Assembly: GCA_905214105.1 (NCBI GenBank)
Contig: CAJMKK010000002.1
Span: 124,001-188,000 of the forward strand
Direction of reading: 5' to 3'
Source of the DNA: an uncultured bacterium
Lineage (GTDB): Bacteria; Actinomycetota; Coriobacteriia; Coriobacteriales; Coriobacteriaceae
DNA length: 64,000 nt
The position numbers and the translations under genes are program-made. The notes beneath the pieces are model-generated. The model searched no databases, had not been told where the DNA came from, and saw nothing but the letters and a program-made list of their open reading frames with translations. Positions 17,576-26,610 of this stretch are shown here, one piece after another (within the stretch, counting starts at the first letter, position 1; each line of letters starts with the position of its first letter).

Positions 17576-18276
17576 TGCAAAAGGCTATCTATACCACCGT
17601 TGGGATCGACGAGCTCCTGTCGCATGTCCAGGCGCTCAAGGGCGTCGGCGCGCGCTTTGTGCAGATGCACGCCGAGCGCAACGTCGACGACGGCACGTAT
17701 CGTCTGGTCTATACGTTTATCAACGTTCATGCTGCTCAGGAGCATATTGCGCAGGACGGCAGCTATGCGATTGAGAACCTGGTAGTCGAGGGAATCGACC
17801 GGTACCAGGAGATTCCGTCCATCAGCTCGTATTATCCGGCGGTATTCCCGTTTGAAAATGAGGTCCACGACCTATTCGGTCTTGCCATCACCGATATACA
17901 GATCGACTTTAAGGGCTTTTTCTACCAGGTCTCGACCGCTGAACCCATGAGCGTTATCACGCCCGAGGTGAAGGCCGCGCGCGAGAAGGCCATGAAGGTC
18001 CGCGCGGCCGCCGAGGCCAAGGCGCGCAAGGCCGCGGCCGAAAAGGCCGCCGCTGCTGCGGCTGCTGCAGGGGAGGGTGCTGCGAGCGCTGCTGCCGCCC
18101 AGCCCGCAGCGGCTGCCGGCTCCGATGCTCAGCATGACGAGGCTGCCGCCAAGGCCGCGCTCAAGGCTGCCGAGATGGAGGCAAAGCTCGCCGCCATGGA
18201 TCCCGAGAAAGCGGCCAAGGTCCGCGCGGCGCTTGCCGCCAAGGCCGTCCGCGACAAGCAGAAAAAGGAGGCGTAA
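17575..18276 (+). CDS. echD: Ech hydrogenase subunit, NuoC-like, with Ala/Lys-rich tail
   Basis: Residues 1 to about 130 form the NuoC / 30-kDa domain, recognised by the phrase FPFENEVHDLFGLAITDIQI (HDLFGL is the family signature). The subunit holds the small and large subunits together at the membrane side. Residues about 135-233 are an Ala/Lys/Glu-rich segment (runs such as AEAKARKAAAEKAAAAAA) that probably forms a long helix and has no counterpart in typical EchD. The start overlaps the stop of the small-subunit gene, and GGAGG lies about 10 bases upstream. The tail could be a linker or an interaction arm; its role is unknown. Confidence 0.88.
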   Translation: MQKAIYTTVGIDELLSHVQALKGVGARFVQMHAERNVDDGTYRLVYTFINVHAAQEHIAQDGSYAIENLVVEGIDRYQEIPSISSYYPAVFPFENEVHDLFGLAITDIQIDFKGFFYQVSTAEPMSVITPEVKAAREKAMKVRAAAEAKARKAAAEKAAAAAAAAGEGAASAAAAQPAAAAGSDAQHDEAAAKAALKAAEMEAKLAAMDPEKAAKVRAALAAKAVRDKQKKEA

Positions 18277-18281
18277 GGTCC

Positions 18282-19370
18282 ATGGCTCATCGCTCCGTAA
18301 TTCCGTTTGGCCCGCAGCACCCGGTGCTGCCCGAGCCGCTTCATCTGGACCTGGTAATCGAGGACGACCGCGTCATCGAGGCAATTCCGCAGATCGGCTT
18401 TGTGCACCGCGGACTCGAGAAGCTCACCGAAAAGCGCGACATGCATCAGTTTGGCTACATCGCCGAGCGCATCTGCGGCATTTGCGCCGTGGGCCACAGC
18501 TGCGGCTATGCCAGCGCCTGCGAACGCATGCTTGACATCGAGGTGCCCGGCCGCGTGCAGTATATCCGCACCATTCTGCACGAGCTCTCGCGTATTCACT
18601 CGCATTTGCTGTGGCTGGGCCTGCTCGCCGATGCCTTTGGCTTTGAGGCGCTGTTCTATCGTTCGTGGACGCTGCGCGAGCAGATTCTCAAGATCTTTGA
18701 GAGCACGTGCGGCGGTCGCGTGATCCTGTCGATTAACGAGATCGGCGGCCTTAAGCACGATATCGAGGATTCCGAGCTGGCGGGCATTGTCCAGACGCTC
18801 GATGCCATGCGTCCTGACTACGATGCCCTGGTGCATACGTTTTTGGACGACGACAGCTGCGGCGAGCGCCTGCATGGCGTGGGCGTGATCAGCAAGAAGG
18901 ACGCACTGGAGCTTTCGATGGTCGGCCCGTTCGGTCGCGCCTCGGGCGTGAACTACGACGTGCGCATGTTTGGCGACGGTGCCTATGCGGATTTGGCCGC
19001 GTTTGAGCCCATCGTGGCAACCGACGGCGACTGCTATGCCCGCTGCCAGGTGCGTTGCGCCGAGGTCACGCAGGCCATGGATATCATCAAGGAGCTTGTC
19101 GGTAAGATTCCACACGACGGCATCGGCGGGCGCACCAAGCTTACGCCGGCCGACGGCGCGCGCGGCGAAGTTGTGATTGAGCAGCCGCGCGGCGAGGCGT
19201 ACTACTATGTACGCGGCAACGGCACCAAGAACCTGGACCGTTTTCGCGTGCGAACGCCGACGTCGCAAAACCTGGCGGGTCTGACACATGCGCTGCAGGG
19301 CGTGCTCCTTGCCAACGTGCCCATGATTATCCTGACCATCGACCCCTGCATTAGCTGCACGGAAAGGTAG
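18282..19370 (+). CDS. echE: Ech [NiFe] hydrogenase large subunit (NuoD-like)
   Basis: This 362-residue catalytic subunit should bind the Ni-Fe centre through both CxxC pairs: C65/C68 in ERICGICAVGHSCG near the N terminus and C356/C359 in DPCISCTER at the very end. Because all four ligands are present it should be a true group-4 hydrogenase and not a ligand-less complex I type subunit. The protein stops right after the second motif, so there is no C-terminal extension for a maturation endopeptidase to remove. The gene lies 5 bases after echD with AAAAGGAGG before it. The Hyp maturation genes are not in the window and must be elsewhere. Confidence 0.94.
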   Translation: MAHRSVIPFGPQHPVLPEPLHLDLVIEDDRVIEAIPQIGFVHRGLEKLTEKRDMHQFGYIAERICGICAVGHSCGYASACERMLDIEVPGRVQYIRTILHELSRIHSHLLWLGLLADAFGFEALFYRSWTLREQILKIFESTCGGRVILSINEIGGLKHDIEDSELAGIVQTLDAMRPDYDALVHTFLDDDSCGERLHGVGVISKKDALELSMVGPFGRASGVNYDVRMFGDGAYADLAAFEPIVATDGDCYARCQVRCAEVTQAMDIIKELVGKIPHDGIGGRTKLTPADGARGEVVIEQPRGEAYYYVRGNGTKNLDRFRVRTPTSQNLAGLTHALQGVLLANVPMIILTIDPCISCTER

Positions 19371-19377
19371 GCGCGGC

Positions 19378-19719
19378 ATGAGTTTGCTGACATTTGCCAA
19401 GACGGCCTTGGGTTCTATGGTCAAGCAGCCGGTCACGGTGTGCTATCCGCAGGAGAAACTGACGGCGCCCGAGCGCCTGCGCGGGCATATTGTCAATGAC
19501 ATGGACGTGTGCATCTGCTGCGGCATGTGCGCTCGGCGTTGTCCGGCGGGCGCACTCGCGGTCGATCGCAAAGGCGGCACCTGGTCGATTGACCCGTACG
19601 CCTGCGTGGTGTGCGGCGAGTGCATCGAAAGCTGCCCCAAACACTGCCTGACTATGGATACCGCCCGTACCCCAGTCGCAGCGGATAAGACTCCCACGGT
19701 AGAAACCAAGCCGGAATAG
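19378..19719 (+). CDS. echF: Ech hydrogenase ferredoxin-like subunit (NuoI-like)
   Basis: The 113-residue polyferredoxin subunit has two typical 4Fe-4S motifs, CICCGMCARRCP (about 43-54) and CVVCGECIESCP (about 75-86). It accepts electrons from soluble ferredoxin and passes them to the small-subunit cluster. The order membrane-C-D-E-F matches the ech operon, which couples ferredoxin oxidation and H2 formation to ion translocation. It lies 7 bases after echE and is the last gene of the operon, followed by a strong GC-rich hairpin. Confidence 0.92.
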   Translation: MSLLTFAKTALGSMVKQPVTVCYPQEKLTAPERLRGHIVNDMDVCICCGMCARRCPAGALAVDRKGGTWSIDPYACVVCGECIESCPKHCLTMDTARTPVAADKTPTVETKPE

Positions 19720-19728
19720 CGCGAAGAC

Positions 19729-19762
19729 GGGGCCGGTGGGGCATAAATGCCCCACCGGCCCC
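19729..19762 (+). terminator. Strong hairpin ending the ech operon
   Basis: A perfect 15-base stem (19729-19743 with 19748-19762, loop TAAA) lies 10 bases after echF. There is no clear T tract after it, so it may work as a transcript-end stabiliser as much as a terminator. Confidence 0.7.
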
Positions 19763-19794
19763 GAGCTTAAACGCGCGAGCGAGCCGCCGCGAAC

Positions 19795-19946
19795 AAAACT
19801 ATGCCGGATTACGGGGCTGGATGGCGAACCTCCGACCATATAGAAAATCGCAAAAACAAAACCGCAGGTAGATAGCCTGCCGTTTTTCAAAAAATGAAGG
19901 TATGGATGAGGGCCCCGACTTTAGCTCCGTAATCCGGCATAGTTTT
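19795..19946. repeat. Palindromic intergenic element, copy 1
   Basis: The terminal arms 19795-19818 and 19923-19946 (AAAACTATGCCGGATTACGG...) are complementary over 24 bases with one G-T pair. The 104-base interior holds a nested hairpin, CCGCAGGTAGA...CCTGCCG (19861-19883). The right flank (GAAATGGCAC) and left flank (GCCGCGAAC) recur beside copy 3. No coding frame fits the element. Confidence 0.85.
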
Positions 19947-19974
19947 GAAATGGCACCATATCCGTAACAGCTCT

Positions 19975-20268
19975 TGATCTCCCATGGACGGAGGAAAGCG
20001 GATCATTTTTGCCTTGCGAAGGCTGCTGCGTGATCCGGCCGCCACGAAATCGGCCCATTTACTACGTTTAGGCGGCAGCCCTCGACCACGGCAAGCAATG
20101 CGAAATGAAAACCGCAGGTAGAACGTCTGCGGTTTTTCATGAAACGCGGCTATGGTCAGGGGTATCGGGTCAAACGTAGTAGATGGGCCGATTTCGTGGT
20201 GGGCGCTGTCAGCCGATCTCCGTGGGCGGAAGAAAACGGATCATTTTGGTCTCGCGAGGTTTGCGGAG
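19975..20268. repeat. Palindromic intergenic element, copy 2, with flanking direct repeats
   Basis: Arms 20042-20070 and 20169-20198 (CCACGAAATCGGCCCATTTA... with its complement) match over about 27 of 29 bases. The centre again holds ACCGCAGGTAGAACGTCTGC. An imperfect direct repeat of about 52 bases, each copy containing CGGATCATTTT, brackets it (19975-20028 and 20213-20265). The arm sequence differs from copies 1 and 3, yet the two arms still match each other. Confidence 0.82.
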
Positions 20269-20293
20269 GCACTCGTGCAGGGCCGTCGCGAAT

Positions 20294-20445
20294 AAAACTA
20301 TGTCGGTTTACTACGATGAATTCGGCATTCCCGACCATGACTGCATTTTTCTAAATATTGCAAGCGTTCTACCTGCGGTTTTGGAAGCGCGCAATTTGCC
20401 GTGGTCGAAGGTGGTCGATTCATCGTAGTAAACCGGCATAGTTTT
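20294..20445. repeat. Palindromic intergenic element, copy 3
   Basis: Arms 20294-20321 and 20418-20445 (AAAACTATGTCGGTTTACTA...) are complementary over 28 bases with one G-T pair. The interior has CGACCATG / CGTGGTCG subterminal pairing and the inverted module TTCTACCTGCGGTTTT. Total length and architecture equal copy 1 (152 bases), but the inner half of the arms is different. Confidence 0.85.
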
Positions 20446-20506
20446 GAAATGGCATTAAATCGGTAGCAGCCATTTTGCTATGCCGGGGCGATCGGTCTTC
20501 GGGTAA

Positions 20507-21136
20507 TTACCCTCGCAGGTAGGCGATGGCGATCTGCGTGCGGTTGCGTAGGCCCATTTTGGCTAGGATTGAGCTGATGTGGTTGCGTACGGTGCCTTCG
20601 CCCATATAAGCTGTGGCGGCAATCTCCTTGTTGTCGAGACCGCGGGCGATGAGCTCGGCGACTTCGAATTCGCGGTCGGTCAGGCCGGCAAAGGCCGCGG
20701 GCCGGCGGAGCGTGCCCGACTCGACGCCCGTTCCGTCAAAATCGATGTCCTCGATTGCCTTGCCCTCGAGTACGCGCTTACCGTCCATAACCTGCGCCAA
20801 CGCCGGTGGAATGGCGGCGACATCGGTTTTAATCAGGTAGCCGCGGGCGCCCAGCTTGAGCGCCGACACAATGTACTCGTCATCCGAGAACGTCGTCAGA
20901 AATACCACGCGCGCCGCAGGGTCGCGCTCAAGGATCTCGCGCGCGGCCGAAAGGCCATCGCGTCCCGGCATCTGGATGTCGAGCAGCGCGATGTCGGGCG
21001 AGTGCTCGGCGTAGAGCGCGACCGCGTCGTCGCCGTTGGCGCCGGTGCCCACTACCTCGATCTGCGTCTGGGCGCCCAGGATAATCTTGAGCGAATCGAC
21101 CACCAAACGGTCGTCGTCGACAACAATGAGCCTCAT
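20507..21136 (-). CDS. NarL/LuxR-family response regulator
   Basis: The 209-residue regulator has a receiver domain (1 to about 120) with the acidic pocket DDD at 7-9, phosphorylation site D53 (LLDIQMPG) and K103 (YLIKTD). A LuxR-type helix-turn-helix follows (about 145-205; LTDREFEVAELIARGLDNKE ... VRNHISSILAKMG). Its start overlaps the stop of the upstream histidine kinase by 4 bases, so the two form one minus-strand unit. They lie divergently from an ABC-2 exporter operon, the usual target of such pairs; control of that operon is an inference from position. Confidence 0.92.
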   Translation of the reverse strand: MRLIVVDDDRLVVDSLKIILGAQTQIEVVGTGANGDDAVALYAEHSPDIALLDIQMPGRDGLSAAREILERDPAARVVFLTTFSDDEYIVSALKLGARGYLIKTDVAAIPPALAQVMDGKRVLEGKAIEDIDFDGTGVESGTLRRPAAFAGLTDREFEVAELIARGLDNKEIAATAYMGEGTVRNHISSILAKMGLRNRTQIAIAYLRG

Positions 21137-22269
21137 CGGCCCTCATCTCCTTGCTGTTTGGGAACGGTGGCAAACACGCGCCAGCCGCCGACGCCGGCGC
21201 GCGGGCCGGCGGTGAAGGTGCCGCCAAGCGCCTCGACGCGCTCGCGCATGGAGCCGAGCCCCATGCCCTCGGCGACGCCGCGACCGCCCGTCTGGGTCCC
21301 GCCCACGCCGTCGTCGGTAACGATGAGCTGGTAAAACGACGGATGTTCCATGCATCGTACAGTGACGGTCTGGGCGCAAGCGTGGCGCATGGTGTTGGAT
21401 AGCGCCTCGCGCAGGACCGCCGCAAAGCAGTTGGCGACATTTGCGGGCGCATGCTCGGCCAAAACTTCAAGCTCAATCTGCGGGCCGCCATCCGAGCGTG
21501 CGCCTTCGACAATGCGTTCGAGCTGCACGGAAAGGTCGACGGCGTTGTCGTTGAGCGCATGGACGCTGGCGCGTACGAGCTGGAGCGCCTCGTCAACCGT
21601 GCGTTTGACGTCGGCGAAATCGACGGCGACGCCGGGCTCGTCGGCGTGGACCACGCGCAGGGCTTCGGCCTGCAGCGAGGCGCGCGTGAGCTGATGCCCG
21701 ACGTTATCGTGGATCTCGCGCGCGATACGGGCGCGTTCGGCGAGCGTCGCGAGCTCGATTTCGTAGTCCTGGCGGTCGGCGAGGTCGCGGTTGCGTGCCT
21801 CGAGTGCCAGGGCGCGTTCTTGCAGCTTGTCGCGGGTGCGACGCATGCGTTTCTGTTCGCGCTCCAGCTGCGCGGTGCGCAGCGACAGCAACGTGGCAGC
21901 GATCGAAAGGATGGCGGTTAGCAACAGCGTTCGGGTGGTGAGCACGCCGCCACGAAGGTCCGCGACGAGCGCAAAGACAAAGGCGACGCCAATGCCCAAC
22001 GCGACCCAAACGCGTTCACGGCGCACGCGCCGCGCGATGTCATAGAGGGCGAGGGGCGCAAACGGCACAAACGGCGGCACGAAGACAGCCGCGATGATGT
22101 AAGCGTAACTCGCGGCCTCGCTGGCGCGCTCTCCCTGCGCGAGCTCGGCCAGTGAGGTGGCGATAACGCCAAGGCAAAACGCCGCGACCAGGCGAGCATC
22201 CACAGCAAGGCCCAGAGCGGCTGCGATACAGCACGCCAGCACGATCGATTTGTCGAAAAGCCTGTTCAT
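21133..22269 (-). CDS. Sensor histidine kinase (NarL/DesK type)
   Basis: The 378-residue kinase has about five or six membrane segments in residues 1-130, then a coiled coil (about 133-172). The HisKA_3 dimerisation helix carries the phospho-accepting H187 in ARIAREIHDNVGHQLT. A C-terminal ATPase domain shows the N box (LREALSNTMRHA) and the glycine box GMGLGSMRERVEALGG. I chose ATG at 22269 because translation from the more upstream TTG adds an Arg-rich, low-hydrophobicity stretch that does not look genuine. No convincing ribosome binding site precedes it, but TACAAT sits 6 bases upstream on that strand, so a leaderless transcript is possible. Confidence 0.88.
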   Translation of the reverse strand: MNRLFDKSIVLACCIAAALGLAVDARLVAAFCLGVIATSLAELAQGERASEAASYAYIIAAVFVPPFVPFAPLALYDIARRVRRERVWVALGIGVAFVFALVADLRGGVLTTRTLLLTAILSIAATLLSLRTAQLEREQKRMRRTRDKLQERALALEARNRDLADRQDYEIELATLAERARIAREIHDNVGHQLTRASLQAEALRVVHADEPGVAVDFADVKRTVDEALQLVRASVHALNDNAVDLSVQLERIVEGARSDGGPQIELEVLAEHAPANVANCFAAVLREALSNTMRHACAQTVTVRCMEHPSFYQLIVTDDGVGGTQTGGRGVAEGMGLGSMRERVEALGGTFTAGPRAGVGGWRVFATVPKQQGDEGR

Positions 22270-22467
22270 ACGGGTATTGTACGCGAAGCCGCGCGTGGTG
22301 GAGGGACCGCCTGCGCAACCGTGACATTCCTCCCGCGCGGCAAAGCGGGGGCGTCGTCGGGCAACGCGACCGAGCCCCCGCACTCGTGACAAAGCTCACT
22401 GGCGCGCGCCGGCGGCTCCTGCGATGATGCAATCGTACCGGGCCGCAATCAACAGAAGGGCCGCCTC

Positions 22468-23406
22468 ATGACAGACATCGTCCACGTCGAAAACCTCGTC
22501 AAGCGCTACGATGACCTTATTGCGCTCGACCACTTTAACCTGAGCATCGCCCCCGGCGAGATCTTTGGCCTGCTGGGCCCCAACGGCTCGGGCAAAACCA
22601 CGTCCATCAACTGTATCTTGCAGCTGCTTGCCTACGACAAAGGCACCATTGAGCTGTTCGGCGAACCCATGACGCCCGCTCGCTACGACCTCAAGCGCCG
22701 CATCGGCGTGGTCCCGCAGCAAGTTGCGGTGTTCGACGAACTCACCGTGCGCGAGAACATCGACTATTTCTGCAGCCTTTACGTCAGCGACCGCAAGCGC
22801 CGCCGTGCGCTGGTAGACGAGGCGATCGACTTTGTCGGGCTGGGCGACTTTGCTAAGTTCCGCCCTGGCAAGCTCTCGGGTGGCCTGGCGCGTCGCCTCA
22901 ACATCGCCTGCGGCATCGCGCACAAGCCCGAGCTCATCTTCTTTGACGAGCCCACGGTGGCGGTCGACCCGCAGAGCCGCAACGCCATCTTGGAGGGCAT
23001 CTGCCGCCTGCGCGACGAGGGCGCCACGGTGGTGTATACCAGCCATTACATGGAGGAAGTCGAGCAGATCTGCAGCCGCATCATGATCATGGACGGCGGC
23101 CGCGTGCTGGCGCAGGGCACCAACGACGAGCTCAAGCGCATGATTCAGATGGGCGAGCGCGTGACCGTCGAGGTTGGCGCCGTCGAACCCTCCACGGTCG
23201 AGCGGCTGCGCGCCCTCGAGCATGTGCTTTCGGTTGAGCTCTCCGGCGGCGAGCTCATCTGCACCTGCGAAGCGAGCCCGCACAATTTGGTCGACATTCT
23301 CGACACGCTGCGCGCTGCCGACGTTGCGCTCGGCCGCGTGTGGAGCGAGCCGCCGACCCTCAACGACGTGTTCCTCGAGATCACCGGCCGCGAGCTGCGC
23401 GACTAG
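22468..23406 (+). CDS. ABC transporter ATP-binding protein (ABC-2 exporter)
   Basis: The 312-residue ATPase has Walker A GPNGSGKT (about 37-44), the signature LSGGLARR and Walker B LIFFDEPT, followed by the switch His in YTSHYMEE. The C-terminal 90 residues are a regulatory extension common in drug and lipid exporters of the CcmA/DrrA type. It heads a three-gene operon with two ABC-2 membrane proteins and is transcribed away from the two-component system, with about 200 bases of shared upstream DNA that probably hold both promoters. Substrate unknown; efflux of an antimicrobial or bile-type compound would fit the family but is not shown. Confidence 0.92.
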   Translation: MTDIVHVENLVKRYDDLIALDHFNLSIAPGEIFGLLGPNGSGKTTSINCILQLLAYDKGTIELFGEPMTPARYDLKRRIGVVPQQVAVFDELTVRENIDYFCSLYVSDRKRRRALVDEAIDFVGLGDFAKFRPGKLSGGLARRLNIACGIAHKPELIFFDEPTVAVDPQSRNAILEGICRLRDEGATVVYTSHYMEEVEQICSRIMIMDGGRVLAQGTNDELKRMIQMGERVTVEVGAVEPSTVERLRALEHVLSVELSGGELICTCEASPHNLVDILDTLRAADVALGRVWSEPPTLNDVFLEITGRELRD

Positions 23407-23415
23407 GGGGCAGCC

Positions 23416-24603
23416 ATGTTCAACACCATTATAATTACGGTCAAGACGCTGCTGCGCCGGCCGAGCACGTGGGTCTGGGGCGCGATCTTTCCCGTCGCGC
23501 TTTCCACGATGTTCATGTTTATGTTTGCGAACCTGAGCTCCGACGGCACGGTCGACCCGGTGCCGGTAGCCGTTGTCGCTGACGAAGCCTGGGGCGCTTC
23601 GTCCTTTAAGGACGTGGCGACCTCGCTTGCCAAGGAGGGCGACGATCAGCTGCTCGAGGTCCACGAGTGCGACGACGCAGCCGCCGCGAACCGTGCGCTT
23701 AAGGCCGGCGAGGTCGCGGGCATCTACACGGTCGATGCCGCGGGCACGCCCAAACTCACGCTGCTTTCGAGCTATGACAGCTCGCGTGCCTCGTCGGTGC
23801 TCACAGACCGCAGCATCCTTGAGACGGTGGCAAGCTCGTATACACAAAATGCCGAGCTCATGGCCCAGATTGCCCAGGACAACCCGGCGGCGCTCGCCGA
23901 TCCGGAGACGGTTGCGCGCGCCCTGTCGCTCGAGGGCGGCACCCGCCGCGTAAGCCTGACGCGCGCTACGCCCGATGGCACGGTCATCTACTATTACGCG
24001 CTTTTTGGCCTGGTCGCGATGATGTCTGCCGAGTTTGCCGCCTTGAGCGTCGTCGATCTGCAGCCCAATCTGTCGGGCCTTGGCGCACGCCGCTGCGTGG
24101 GCGGCCTTTCCAAGACGGCGTCGCTGGCCGGCATTTTTGTCGGCTCGTGGCTGGTCTCCTTCGCCTCGATGACGATCGCGATCGGCTACGTGCGCCTGGT
24201 CGTGGGCGTCGACTTTGGCGGGCGCGAGGGACTGTGTTTGGTGGGCGGCGCCGCTTCCGCGCTTGCCGCCACGGGCTTGGGGCTCTTTGTGGGCACGCTT
24301 CCCGTTAAGGGCGGCAAGGCGTCCAAGTCGGGCATCCTCACGGGCTTTGCTACCACGTGCGCCCTGTTCGCCGGCCTCTACGGCGAGCCGGCGATGGCGC
24401 TTGCCGACGACGTCGCCCGCGCCTGCCCGGCCGAGTGCTGGCTCAACCCCGTCAAGCTCATCTGCGACATGTTCAACCGCCTGTATTTCTTTGAGGACCT
24501 GGAGCCCTTCGCCGTCCGCGCCGGCGCGCTCGTCCTGATGACCCTGGTGTTTGTCGTCGCCGCTACGCTGATCTTTGGAAGGAGCCGCTATGAGCACCTT
24601 TAA
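23416..24603 (+). CDS. ABC-2 type permease subunit
   Basis: The 395-residue membrane protein has one N-terminal membrane helix (about 18-40), a soluble extracytoplasmic domain (about 45-195) and a C-terminal cluster of five or six helices, the standard ABC-2 layout. GGGGGCAGCC lies before the ATG, 9 bases after the ATPase stop. Its 3' end overlaps the next permease gene by 14 bases, indicating tight co-expression, and the two permeases probably form a heterodimer over the shared ATPase. Confidence 0.88.
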   Translation: MFNTIIITVKTLLRRPSTWVWGAIFPVALSTMFMFMFANLSSDGTVDPVPVAVVADEAWGASSFKDVATSLAKEGDDQLLEVHECDDAAAANRALKAGEVAGIYTVDAAGTPKLTLLSSYDSSRASSVLTDRSILETVASSYTQNAELMAQIAQDNPAALADPETVARALSLEGGTRRVSLTRATPDGTVIYYYALFGLVAMMSAEFAALSVVDLQPNLSGLGARRCVGGLSKTASLAGIFVGSWLVSFASMTIAIGYVRLVVGVDFGGREGLCLVGGAASALAATGLGLFVGTLPVKGGKASKSGILTGFATTCALFAGLYGEPAMALADDVARACPAECWLNPVKLICDMFNRLYFFEDLEPFAVRAGALVLMTLVFVVAATLIFGRSRYEHL

Positions 24604-25795
24604 GACCGCGCTTCGCATGGCGCTCGCGCACCCGTTATACCTGCTCATCTATACGGTGTTCATCTCGCTCATGGGCGTATTCATCGCGGCCTCGGTGAGC
24701 TGGAACTCGTCGCAGCTTACCGAGTACAAGCCCTACGACACCAATGTGATCGTGGTCGACCGCGACAATAGCGACCTTTCGCGGGCGCTTACCAAGCACC
24801 TAGGCTCACGCTTTGACCTGGTCACGGGCGTTGGTGACGACATGTACGACCTTGCGGATGCGCTCGCCAAGAGTAACAGCGCCAAGGGCAGCGCCGATTG
24901 CGTGTTCTTTATCCCGGAGGGGTTTGAGGACGATCTTGTTGCAGCCGCGCGTGCGGGGGAAGACCTGCCCAAGCTCGATGTGACGTACGGCTCCGGCACC
25001 ATGGCGGCAGCGCTTTCGTCTGCCGAGGCCTCGCGGTGGGTCTCGCTCGCGGGTACTGCGGCGGCACTTGAGCCAGCTGCTTCCGACGGCGATGTCGCCA
25101 AGGCCGCCGAGCATGCTGCCGCAAAGCGTGCGGAGGTCCAGATCGAGCAGGTCAAGGTTGACTCGACTGCCGCCGCTACACTCGAGTCGTACTTCAACTT
25201 TGGCGCGTATGCGATCATCTCGTCGGTCATCGTGTCGGTGGGGCTGGTGTTCTCGGGCATGAACGAGCCCGAGCGCGTGCGCCGCATGGAGGCCGGTCCG
25301 CTCTCCGAGCGCCAGCGTTCGCTTGCCGTGTTCGCGGCCGCCGCCGTGCTCACTGTCTGTATCTGGTTTGTGTCGAGCATGATGGGCGTCGTGGGCTTTG
25401 CCGGCGCGGTCGCCGAGGTCGGCGTGGGCCGTGTGTGCCTGGCGCTGGCGGCAACGTTTGCCCTGGCGTGCACGCCGCTGGCCGTTGGCTTTGCCCTTTC
25501 GAGCCTGGGCGCGCGCGAAGAGCTGCTCAACGGTGTGGGCAACCTGCTTGGCTTGCTCATGACGTTTTTGGGCGGCGCCTGGATGCCGCTTTCGATGATG
25601 GGCTCGGCCGTGCAGACGGTGGCGCACTTTGTGCCGACGTTTTGGGTGAACGACGCGATCGGCAAGGCGCTTGCCTCTGATTTGACGTCTACCGTGCTGG
25701 GCGACATCGCCTGCGACCTGGGCGTCACGGTGCTCTTTGCCGCCGCCATCGCCGCCGTAGGCCTAGCCCTCTCACGCGCCAAATCCCGCGCCTAG
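24590..25795 (+). CDS. ABC-2 type permease subunit
   Basis: The 401-residue permease is homologous in layout to its neighbour: helix at about 15-37, extracytoplasmic domain to about 200, then six hydrophobic segments. I use ATG at 24590 because GGAAGGAG sits 5 bases before it; an in-frame ATG 15 bases upstream lacks a good site. It is the last gene of the exporter operon. The 81 bases after it are AT-rich with a possible -10 CTATAA near 25850 for the next operon. Confidence 0.88.
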   Translation: MSTFKTALRMALAHPLYLLIYTVFISLMGVFIAASVSWNSSQLTEYKPYDTNVIVVDRDNSDLSRALTKHLGSRFDLVTGVGDDMYDLADALAKSNSAKGSADCVFFIPEGFEDDLVAAARAGEDLPKLDVTYGSGTMAAALSSAEASRWVSLAGTAAALEPAASDGDVAKAAEHAAAKRAEVQIEQVKVDSTAAATLESYFNFGAYAIISSVIVSVGLVFSGMNEPERVRRMEAGPLSERQRSLAVFAAAAVLTVCIWFVSSMMGVVGFAGAVAEVGVGRVCLALAATFALACTPLAVGFALSSLGAREELLNGVGNLLGLLMTFLGGAWMPLSMMGSAVQTVAHFVPTFWVNDAIGKALASDLTSTVLGDIACDLGVTVLFAAAIAAVGLALSRAKSRA

Positions 25796-25876
25796 TCTGA
25801 AATAAATCCTAGGCCTCGCCCCAAAATAGTTCGCCAAGGTTTACTATTACCCTATAAAAGTAGTACAAGGCTAACA

Positions 25877-26602
<726 letters not shown>

Positions 26603-26610
26603 GCGGCGCC

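Noticed and set aside
22270..22392. Longer N terminus for the histidine kinase from an upstream TTG
   Set aside because: The added 41 residues are Arg/Gly/Cys-rich and precede what looks like a proper N-terminal membrane helix, so the ATG at 22269 is preferred.
22396..24648. Very long open frame on the minus strand opposite the ABC exporter genes
   Set aside because: It mirrors three convincing plus-strand genes with Walker motifs; long antisense frames are expected in GC-rich DNA and its translation has no motif.
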